Shown: one piece after another, positions 56,952 to 64,000 of the stretch
Numbering within the stretch: the first letter of the stretch is position 1
Layout: each line of letters starts with the position of its first letter
DNA from: Syncephalis fuscata
Taxonomy: Eukaryota; Zoopagomycota; Zoopagomycetes; Zoopagales; Piptocephalidaceae
Reading direction: 5' to 3'
DNA length: 64,000 nucleotides
NCBI GenBank assembly: GCA_025786725.1
Contig: JAHLTZ010000022.1
Coordinates: 186,001 to 250,000, forward strand
Notes under the pieces: generated by a model
What the model was told of the DNA's origin: nothing
Databases searched by the model: none
Seen by the model: the letters and a program-made list of their open reading frames with translations, nothing else
Program-made: the position numbers and the translations under genes

Positions 56952-59900
56952 ATGGATACAACCCAACCAGATTGTTGCCAATTACAACTCAATAGTCCTA
57001 CTTGTAACAGTACTGGTAATAGTCATAGTCATTCCTCAACCATCTCTCCTTTTACAGGTGAGACGTGTAATCCACTTGAACAACAACAACAACAACAAAT
57101 AGTATCGCCATTAGTCATAACAAAGACTAGTTCACTATTAGAAGATATAACTATTCATAATAGTGATTTATTGTTGTCTATTTCTTCTTGTAGTAACTCT
57201 ATTGTAACTCCATTAAAAGCGGTTACTCAGACTGATACTCAATCTATGTTAACAACAACAACAAATATAACAACAACAGATACAGTCTCACAACAACAAC
57301 AACAACAACAACAAGTAACAAAGCGGCAACCATATGATATGCCACGCCCCAATTCAACCTTTATTGAACACACCGCACCTTTAACAACACTATTCTCCTC
57401 TTCTTTTTCCACTTCTACAGATTCTAATCCATCCCTCACTACCACTGATATCAACAATAGTAACAACCACGATATCATTATTAGTCGACCTAGATCGTTC
57501 TCTGTCGATAGTTGTGCTCCATTACCTGCATCCTATATTGATCGTGGTGATATTATTCCACGTGCACCTAGTCGTCCCTTGCCACCCTTGCCGCCTTTGC
57601 CGTTGGATGTAACACCAGGCAGTATAGGTACACTAACAAGGGCACAGAGTAGACCACTACCTCCTATGCCTGGTTATAAAGAGCATACCTATCATACCTA
57701 TCATTCACGTAATCGTAGTTACGATAGTAGACATTTTACTCTATCTAACACGGCAGCGACAGCTTCTATTCTTGATTTTGCCTTTTTATATGATCAAGTA
57801 GCGGGATCAGTTCATTCACTAGATTTAGATTTAGTGGATAATAGTAACAATAACACGATTAATAATAACAGCACTAGTAACAGTAACAGTAACAGTAACA
57901 GTAATACATTTACATTACCACCATTATTGTCATCTTCACCATTATCATTAACATCGCCATTATCATCTTCACCATCAACAACAACAACATTACCTCCATT
58001 ACCACCACGTCCCCGTGAACCTATATCATCATTATTTGTAGTAGATAGTAATACATCTAGTACATCTAATTCTACCTATATCTCTCCGCCTACTTCTTCT
58101 AACGCTCCTTCTCTTCCTCCATTACCACCACGTCCACTATCTACTACACCTAGTACACGTTCTAGTCTGGAACGTATCGCTGTAGATAATACACACCTAC
58201 TATCGCCCACTTCATCGAGACGACCTTCTGTCTCTGGCTGTTCAGTAGTTACACTTTCTGTATCGGAATCATCATTAATCCATCCAGAAGAGAACCGTCC
58301 ATTTACCCGTCAATCTTATTCAGAGACTAGATTACATCGTAGACCAAAATATACAAGTTCTAGTCCATTACCCCATCCTATTAATACACGTCAACCATAT
58401 TCGCAGAATTACATATCACTTAATCGACGTGTAGCACCAGCTATATCACAGATATCGCCTAGTAAAAACGTAAGAATTGGTGATTGTCGACAGCACGCCA
58501 TACTTGTTAGTCCAGTGATGGATGAGAATTTACAATTACACCAAGTACCTCAATCATTAATGATGTCACCATTATCGCCAATTATTACTCAAGTACAGTC
58601 ACCACCACCATCACAACAACAACAACAACAACAACAACAACGACAATATCGACAATTATCATCAATGCAGATAATGCAACGAGGTAATGGATCATTTATT
58701 AAACGGTTACCACCAGAGATACACGTTCATATTGCTCGGTTTCTAACCACCCGTGAATTACTGGCGATGTGTAGAGTAACGAGACAGTTCGCTCCTCGTC
58801 TTAATGGCACTGTCCGTTCACCGTATGATCCGGATAGACCAGCACGTATAGTCAAACATATAGCATTGTTATTACGGGAATTTGGTGAGACACCGTTACA
58901 TTATCAGGCCAATGCAGTCATAGCCCCGGTGATTCAACATAAGGACTTTTTATATGAAAATATGGCTATTTATGCTGGTAAATCTACAGTACCCGTTAGT
59001 CTTATCTATTGGTGGGCATGGCAATCAGGTAGTCCTGATTTAATAGCGGCATTATTAAGGGCGCGTTGGCAATTAACGGCTGAGTGTCTACGTCATATTG
59101 AATGGGATTATCAACCACGTGATCCTAATCTACAATCAAATGTAGCACCGCCCTTTCATGGTAATGATCAAGAAGGTATATTGTTACGTGAAGCAATGGC
59201 CAGTGTAGGTAGCGAACCGGATTTCTTTCACATCTCACCGGCCAAGATTGCTAGTATACAACAGCAGAGATGGCGTCGTAGTGCCTCTTATAGCCGACAG
59301 CATGTACATAGAGATACGGCGAATGCAACACCAAGACGCGCTACAACACTATTCATTCCATCATCCAATACAACCACCACAGCTCTTAATTATCAAAATA
59401 ATCCATTGCTTAATAGCGATAATAGTCAGTATAGTGCTGGTTGGTTACAGGAAGCATTCCGATTAAGACGACAATTCTGGAGCTCTTGTTTTACCCCTGA
59501 TGCACCTCAATTGATTAGTGCGGTATTACGTGATCCATGGGCGTGTCTTATACCTTTTCCACCTGTGGATGCGATTGAAATGTCTAGAAGTGAGCTGCGT
59601 TCTCTCATTTCTGAACCACAACTAAGTCAATTGCTTGCTTTATTGGAGGAACGTAGTCATTGGAGTCTATCGCATGCTATTTTTGACTGGCTATTAATGG
59701 TAGCGGTAGTTTGTCGATCTCATACAGCTATGGTGCGTATCCGTCGTATGAAACGATGTACTAGTCGAGGATGGAATCAAGCTTTGTTAAGGCTTACTTG
59801 TTATGCCGTACTCGCTATAACAAATACCGACTTTCTACCCCAGTCACAACATAGCCAACAGCACAGTATGATAGTGCGTAGAAATGAGTTACAGAAACTA

Positions 59901-60965
59901 ACGCAACTTTACCGCGAAGTTATCCTTAATGGATTATGTACACGACGGGGCATTGATAGAGCCCTTATTACACTGTATGTTGATCGTATTGACTATGACG
60001 CTACAACGAGTGCAATTACCGTACAGAATATCCCAGGTAGTGGTGATGCATTGACAGGTGGACGGGCCCGTGTTGATAGTGTTCATTTAATGGAGTTTGG
60101 TGAATTACTACTTTCTACTCGACTCTATTCAGATGACCCAGCCGGTCGATTACTTCGACATTGTTGTCAACGACCTGATCGTAGTGGTATGATGATTACA
60201 GGCACTAATAATAATGCCGATACAGCTGATGTGTATTATGATATGATGAATACCATTGGTGGTAGTGGTAGTGGTAGTAGTCATACGCATACGCATACGC
60301 ATATGAATGGTCAAGATTTAACTATTAATACATCGGGCACTAATATGACACATCCGGTACCACAATTATTACACTTTATTATTGACGGTGGTCGATATCC
60401 ACCTGAAGATGCTGACTGGTGTTTACAATGGTTGTTACGGGCCGGTGATTTAGCACTATTACGACGTGTATTACGCAATGGTATTTATTCATCTCAAGGA
60501 TTATCCTGGTGTTTCCAACATGCCCATCGATTTGACGATGTTACCATTTATACGGAGATACTGCAAAGTGCCCGTCCCGATAATGAGACACTGCAACGCT
60601 GGCGTGGACATACTGGTGGTCGACCAAAGCGAAAGGTAGCTCGATTATTACAAGAACCTGATGGTGGACTACGTAAACTGGCCCCTCATTTAGCCGAGAA
60701 TACAAAGCAAATTAAGCGAATTCAAGAAGAACGACAACAGCAATTATTGCTACAACGACAACAGCAACAGCAACAGCAACAACAACAGATATTAGTAGCA
60801 CTATCTAATTCATCGTTGCCATCATCACCACCTCAATCACCAAATGAAGCCTATTCACCTACTGATACAAGTAATCCAATTACCGGTAAAATTAGTGAAG
60901 TAACAGCCAATGTTGGTAAAGAAGCAAAACGGTTATCAGCTCGACTAGGACGTATGTTTTTCTAA
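56952..60965 (+). CDS. Large F-box protein with low-complexity N-terminus and proline-rich motifs
   Basis: This is one exon of 1337 codons. The first 570 residues are disordered: Ser/Thr/Asn-rich, with several polyglutamine runs coded almost only by CAA (EQQQQQQ, SQQQQQQQQV, and a run near residue 553). Repeated polyproline SH3-ligand-like motifs (PSRPLPPLPPLPL, QSRPLPPMPG, LPPLPPRPRE, SLPPLPPRPLS) also occur. An F-box follows at about residue 580 (IKRLPPEIHVHIARFLTTRE), ending in LLAMCRVTRQFAPRLN. The remaining 700 residues are mostly helical, with ankyrin-like or TPR-like spacing in places (APVIQHKDFLYENMAIYAGK, DLIAALLRARW, DLALLRRVLRNGIYSS), then a Gln-rich and Ser/Pro tail. The F-box would link substrates to an SCF ubiquitin ligase through Skp1. 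No substrate-binding domain is recognised with certainty. Confidence 0.85.
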   Translation: MDTTQPDCCQLQLNSPTCNSTGNSHSHSSTISPFTGETCNPLEQQQQQQIVSPLVITKTSSLLEDITIHNSDLLLSISSCSNSIVTPLKAVTQTDTQSMLTTTTNITTTDTVSQQQQQQQQVTKRQPYDMPRPNSTFIEHTAPLTTLFSSSFSTSTDSNPSLTTTDINNSNNHDIIISRPRSFSVDSCAPLPASYIDRGDIIPRAPSRPLPPLPPLPLDVTPGSIGTLTRAQSRPLPPMPGYKEHTYHTYHSRNRSYDSRHFTLSNTAATASILDFAFLYDQVAGSVHSLDLDLVDNSNNNTINNNSTSNSNSNSNSNTFTLPPLLSSSPLSLTSPLSSSPSTTTTLPPLPPRPREPISSLFVVDSNTSSTSNSTYISPPTSSNAPSLPPLPPRPLSTTPSTRSSLERIAVDNTHLLSPTSSRRPSVSGCSVVTLSVSESSLIHPEENRPFTRQSYSETRLHRRPKYTSSSPLPHPINTRQPYSQNYISLNRRVAPAISQISPSKNVRIGDCRQHAILVSPVMDENLQLHQVPQSLMMSPLSPIITQVQSPPPSQQQQQQQQQRQYRQLSSMQIMQRGNGSFIKRLPPEIHVHIARFLTTRELLAMCRVTRQFAPRLNGTVRSPYDPDRPARIVKHIALLLREFGETPLHYQANAVIAPVIQHKDFLYENMAIYAGKSTVPVSLIYWWAWQSGSPDLIAALLRARWQLTAECLRHIEWDYQPRDPNLQSNVAPPFHGNDQEGILLREAMASVGSEPDFFHISPAKIASIQQQRWRRSASYSRQHVHRDTANATPRRATTLFIPSSNTTTTALNYQNNPLLNSDNSQYSAGWLQEAFRLRRQFWSSCFTPDAPQLISAVLRDPWACLIPFPPVDAIEMSRSELRSLISEPQLSQLLALLEERSHWSLSHAIFDWLLMVAVVCRSHTAMVRIRRMKRCTSRGWNQALLRLTCYAVLAITNTDFLPQSQHSQQHSMIVRRNELQKLTQLYREVILNGLCTRRGIDRALITLYVDRIDYDATTSAITVQNIPGSGDALTGGRARVDSVHLMEFGELLLSTRLYSDDPAGRLLRHCCQRPDRSGMMITGTNNNADTADVYYDMMNTIGGSGSGSSHTHTHTHMNGQDLTINTSGTNMTHPVPQLLHFIIDGGRYPPEDADWCLQWLLRAGDLALLRRVLRNGIYSSQGLSWCFQHAHRFDDVTIYTEILQSARPDNETLQRWRGHTGGRPKRKVARLLQEPDGGLRKLAPHLAENTKQIKRIQEERQQQLLLQRQQQQQQQQQQILVALSNSSLPSSPPQSPNEAYSPTDTSNPITGKISEVTANVGKEAKRLSARLGRMFF

Positions 60966-61107
60966 TTGATTCCGACATCCATTCGTATTAGTATTATTGG
61001 TAATAGTATTAGCAGCACACACTATTTTTATTGATTAGCGATTATCATTATTATTAACCAACATGTAATAAAAGATCATTGTAATTATTTTACTATAACT
61101 ACTAGAC

Positions 61108-61109
<2 letters not shown>

Positions 61110-61150
<41 letters not shown>
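61110..61150. repeat. (ATT)n microsatellite
   Basis: About thirteen ATT units between the convergent F-box gene and SH3BGRL-like gene. Confidence 0.92.
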
Positions 61151-61201
61151 GTTGCTACTATATTAATATAGTCTAGTTTAATAAAACATTAACCTATATC
61201 A

Positions 61202-61723
61202 TTATTGTTTATTCTTTTGGTCATCTTCTTCAAGCAATTGGGCCAATTCAGCGTCATCAAGGGCTGCACCTTCTTGTAGAATCAATTCATCTTCTGTTGC
61301 CTTATCAAGCGCGAGGAAAGTGTCGAGTCCATCGTATTCAACGGCATCGTCCAGTGCGGTAATGGTCTATATTAAATAAATAGCAATCATTATAGTATTA
61401 TATCGACATTGAAGTGTACTTACACCGCGAAACTCGCCATTAACAAATATTTGTGGCAAGTCAGTGGCACCGCCATTCTTGCGACGCATATATGATTTTG
61501 CCTCTTCATCGGCTGCAATGTCTACAAACTTGAACGGAATCTCGTTTGAAGTAAGTACCGACTCAATACGTCGCTGTGCATCCTTAATCTGTAACCAGGA
61601 GAGACTCAGTTAGTTAGGCGGTATCTACGTGTCGTTACAGCAAGTGCTATTTACCTTGCGATTGCCCGAGATGGATGAGCCGTAGATGTGAACACGTACA
61701 GAGGTATCGGTAGTAGCTGACAT
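61202..61723 (-). CDS. SH3BGRL-like thioredoxin-fold protein
   Basis: Three exons from ATG 61723 encode about 125 residues. Segments VRVHIYGSSISGNRKIKDAQ, RRIESVLTSNEIPFKFVDIA, ADEEAKSYMRRKNG, TDLPQIFVNGEFRG and YDGLDTFLALDKATEDELIL match the SH3-binding glutamic acid-rich-like family, which has a glutaredoxin fold. The glutaredoxin CPYC active site is replaced by SSISG, so it should have no redox activity. The cis-Pro of DLPQIFVNGE is kept. A short acidic tail ends LLEEDDQKNKQ. Cellular role unclear. Confidence 0.85.
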
Positions 61724-62017
61724 GCTGCAGAAGTAACAGGTATATCCTTTGACAAAGGTTTAATAGATAGAAGGTAACGGTAGAGTAATAGAATGAGAAC
61801 AAGGATAGAAAGTGACGTGGAACAAGGAGTAACGAGTTGAAGAGTAGAAGACGTCTTACTATTATTGTAATAATAGTGTAAATGGATAAATCAACACTTT
61901 AGATTGATAAAGCGTACGATGATACACATGTCAGTTAGATAAATAACTACTATAACACACGGTATTCTTGACTATCAAGTACAAGATAGTATGGCACATG
62001 ATTTATTAACATGCTGT
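61724..62017. other. Intergenic, no gene seen
   Basis: A 294-bp spacer between the start of the SH3BGRL-like gene and the end of APC10, both minus strand. AT-rich. Confidence 0.5.
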
Positions 62018-62920
62018 CTAACGTATACATGACTGTGAAAGACATTCAATAGAGGTGTAGGGAACAGTATTGGGATCCAGTGATGTATCTCTGTAGATTG
62101 AATAGTGAGTTGAGTCTATTAAAAAGTAACTATTATAACTTACTCGGATGGTGTATAAATACGAACTTCTCTAAAATGTGAATCTTTACCATTTTGATGA
62201 TTAGCTAATACGGCCAACTGAACAATATGAGCTCGTAACAATGTTTTCTCTCTATCATATTAATGTTATTTACACGGCTATTAAGGCTATTCACGCTATT
62301 TTAACTTACTCGTTATTTGTATTGCGTAATGGAATGTTGACCCATCCAACGGGTTTATCAAGACTAATAAGATACATTTCCTATTAAAAGTATAAATACG
62401 TTATAATACGATGTAAAATTACTTACTGATAGCTCATTGGGTCCACCACCAGCACGGATGGATATTTTGTGCGGTGTATAACTTTCATCCTCGGCAAATG
62501 ATACATAAAATGATAATTGCTAATTATAGTATAGTATAGTATATTAATCACTCATTACTTTAGTATATCTAATAGTGCCACTTACTGCTAGGGTAAGAAG
62601 ACGTGGAAATTGCATCGTAATTGTGTGTGGTGCTGGTTGTGGTGCATCCGATCTTATTATGACATGAGTAACCAATATATAATAAACTAACGACTACTAT
62701 TACTTACTGCCAAAATGTTTCCAAATCACCGTTACGTACATTTTCTACGCCAAAATTCCGTTTAAAACTAGATACTGACCATAATGCTAGATCACCAACT
62801 TCACGTAAACCATCTTCTTGTGGTAGATCTAGTGTTAAGGTTCTATTCAGTATAAATTGACTATGAATTACAGTGTTTTCGCATTAACTTACGCGTTATT
62901 GTCACGTTAATTCTCGCCAT
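62018..62920 (-). CDS. apc10: Anaphase-promoting complex subunit APC10/DOC1
   Basis: Doc1/APC10 helps the APC/C ubiquitin ligase recognise substrates processively. From ATG 62920 the exons give a short N-terminus, then the DOC domain: REVGDLALWSVSSFKRNFGV, ENVRNGDLETFWQSDAPQPA, PHTITMQFPRLLTLAQLSFY, EDESYTPHKISIRAGGGPNE, KPVGWVNIPL, IVQLAVLANHQNGKDSHFRE and VRIYTPS. The exon then meets a TAA lying inside a GTAAGT donor (near 62142). Splicing at that donor to the ACAG near 62082 adds a last exon, TSLDPNTVPYTSIECLSQSC ending Ile-Arg. The C-terminal Ile-Arg tail, which docks on the APC3/Cdc27 TPR groove, is a hallmark of the family, so the spliced form is surely the functional one. Six exons. 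Confidence 0.93.
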
Positions 62921-63222
62921 GACGTATATATTTATATATATCTTTATAGATATAGGTTATCGCTATAAAATAAACAAAAGCCAGGTTCCATGATACAATA
63001 ATTGCTCAACTGACATCTAAATAGTACAACGCTATTTTAATTTAAAGTGGACCGGAATAATCCGGACTGCAAACAAAAAGATAATACAGATTCAAATGTA
63101 CCCTCCCCTTTATACAACACACACCTACTTCCTCTCTTTCTTAAGGGCGTTTCTCTTTCCTCGTCTTTTTTCGTCATTTGCCATCATTCGATCGACTTTC
63201 AATACACGCGTCTACTGTAGTC
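62921..63222. promoter_or_regulatory. Divergent promoter, APC10 and QCR7
   Basis: About 300 bp separate the two ATGs. The part before QCR7 is strongly pyrimidine-rich (CCTCCCCTTTA, CCTCTCTTTCTTAAGG, CTCTTTCCTCG at 63110-63170), a common feature of highly expressed fungal promoters. Inference from position and composition only. Confidence 0.5.
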
Positions 63223-63700
63223 ATGTTGTTGAGCAAAGTTTCATTGGCCGGTAATTCGATGTTGGCATCCTTGCTAAAACCATTTGCAGGTGCATTCGCG
63301 AACGCTGCCGGTTATCGTCGACTAGGTAAGCAGACAGCTGCATAGATGCATACGTGTATCGTATAGATTGCTCTACAGCGCTATTATTATCAATAATACT
63401 AGTAGACTATTTGCTAATCTATACTATATCTATTTGATAGGTCTACGATATGATGATTTATTGATTGAAGAGACGGATGCTGTCCAAGAAGCTATTCGCC
63501 GCTTGCCAGAGGAAGAGCAATTGGCGCGTGCCTATCGATTCCGTCGCGCTTTCCAACTCTCACTGCAGCACAGTGAGTTGCCAAAAGCTGAGTGGACCAA
63601 ACCCGAGGAGGATATTAGATATTTGTCGCCGGTCGTTGAACAAGTAGAGCGCGAATTCGCCGAACGTAAAGCATTCGACTCTATGGTTATCCGCAAATAA
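63223..63700 (+). CDS. qcr7: Cytochrome bc1 complex subunit 7 (QCR7)
   Basis: QCR7 (subunit 14 kDa, UQCRB) is an accessory subunit on the matrix side of respiratory complex III, and binds cytochrome b. Exons 63223-63325 and 63441-63700 give 120 residues, normal for the family. The N-terminus (VSLAGNSMLASLLKPFAGAF) is followed by YRRLGLRYDDLLIEETDAVQ, EAIRRLPEEEQLARAYRFRR, AFQLSLQHSELPKAEWTKPE and EDIRYLSPVVEQVEREFAER. The GLRYDDLI / EALRRLP / RxxRxxRAxxLS / LPKxEWT / DxxYLxPxI series is diagnostic. Intron with GTAAGC donor and GATAG acceptor. Confidence 0.95.
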
Positions 63701-63930
63701 TAGATGATATTGTAAATTATACTAAATACAGTATCATTTCTACACTATTCTTGTTTGTGGCTAACATCGCCGTCATTATTGCACTTACTGTTATTGTTGT
63801 TGTTGCTCTTCTCCCTTTATACAAATATCATTTAAACACAATCATAAACATGAACAAGTATTTGATTGCACAATATATTTATATTTATATATATAAATGT
63901 TATCTGTATGCATACACTCATATGAATATT

Positions 63931-64000
63931 TTAATGCCATCGTGCCAATGTTTCGATCAACGATACAACTTCTTCTAGACTAGCATTTAGTGGGCGAATA
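63931..64000 (-). CDS. Possible 3' end of a gene continuing beyond the window
   Basis: The minus-strand frame entering from the right edge is open and reads IRPLNASLEEVVSLIETLAR, then Trp-His and a TAA at 63931-63933. Composition looks coding and differs from the AT-rich spacer to its left. Only about 22 residues are visible, so no family can be named. Confidence 0.4.
   Translation of the reverse strand, partial: IRPLNASLEEVVSLIETLARWH

Noticed and set aside
1-64000. Search for CRISPR arrays, operons, Shine-Dalgarno sites and bacterial insertion sequences
   Set aside because: Spliceosomal introns throughout and eukaryotic gene content. No array of spaced identical repeats and no transposase was seen.
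1-64000. tRNA, rRNA or snRNA genes
   Set aside because: No TTCGANNC-type B box with matching stems or rRNA-like conserved block was noticed by eye. A tRNAscan-SE or Infernal run would be decisive.

Overview
The window is eukaryotic nuclear DNA, most likely from a fungus. Genes are densely packed on both strands. Introns are very short (about 45-90 bp), usually with GTAAGT donors and TAG acceptors. Spacers are AT-rich and there is no operon structure. Fungal-type content includes recyclin-1 (F-box plus Sec10-like exocyst region), a 7TM-RGS receptor, an HDEL-retained FKBP, a VPR-type subtilase and an Ubp8-type SAGA deubiquitinase. S1 trypsin-like proteases beside other secreted proteases hint at an early-diverging, possibly zoopagomycotan mycoparasite. 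That placement is inference.

Layout: 1-2802 (+) 3' part of the TOR kinase; 2870-5143 (-) PRP17/CDC40 splicing factor; 5812-7577 (-) saccharopine dehydrogenase-like oxidoreductase with three apparent frameshifts; 8501-9559 (-) secreted kinase-fold protein A; 10503-11769 (-) ER FKBP prolyl isomerase; 13788-15020 (-) secreted M28 aminopeptidase; 16636-17386 (+) mitochondrial pyruvate carrier MPC1 with a 4-nt microexon; 17458-20054 (-) Ubp8/USP22 deubiquitinase; 20540-21837 (-) secreted kinase-fold protein B; 23224-24639 (+) BEM46/ABHD13-type hydrolase; 25566-26942 (+) orphan 7TM protein; 27165-28399 (-) secreted pseudokinase C; 29229-31196 (-) serine palmitoyltransferase LCB1; 31851-33200 (+) BAHD-type acyltransferase; 33264-35191 (-) UBA4/MOCS3; 35339-38663 (+) recyclin-1; 38814-40049 (-) degenerate WrbA-like flavodoxin-fold protein; 41160-43023 (-) 7TM-RGS receptor; 43924-46089 (-) subtilisin; 46923-48167 (+) alpha/beta hydrolase; 48745-50094 (+) and 50241-51417 (-) tail-to-tail trypsin-like proteases; 53536-54982 (+) mitochondrial NAD-type carrier; 55271-55961 (+) UXT-like prefoldin; 56952-60965 (+) large F-box protein; 61202-61723 (-) SH3BGRL-type thioredoxin-fold protein; 62018-62920 (-) APC10/DOC1; 63223-63700 (+) QCR7; 63931-64000 (-) possible 3' end of a further gene.

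Three things stand out. First, three signal-peptide proteins (A, B and C) each show a decayed protein-kinase fold. They look like a divergent family of secreted pseudokinases, and this is my best candidate for an undescribed system. Second, MPC1 needs a 4-nt microexon, a 16-nt exon and a GC-AG intron to encode its invariant STHFWGPVANWG block. Third, about fifteen single-base frameshifts, mostly missing bases in short homopolymers, interrupt eight otherwise well-formed genes, while other genes have none. This is either local sequence error or real decay, and it affects every automated gene model here.

The genes do not form one pathway. Housekeeping genes (TOR, PRP17, LCB1, UBA4, APC10, QCR7, MPC1, UXT) alternate with secreted or membrane genes (M28, S8 and two S1 proteases, pseudokinases, two 7TM proteins) that probably serve interaction with the environment or a host.
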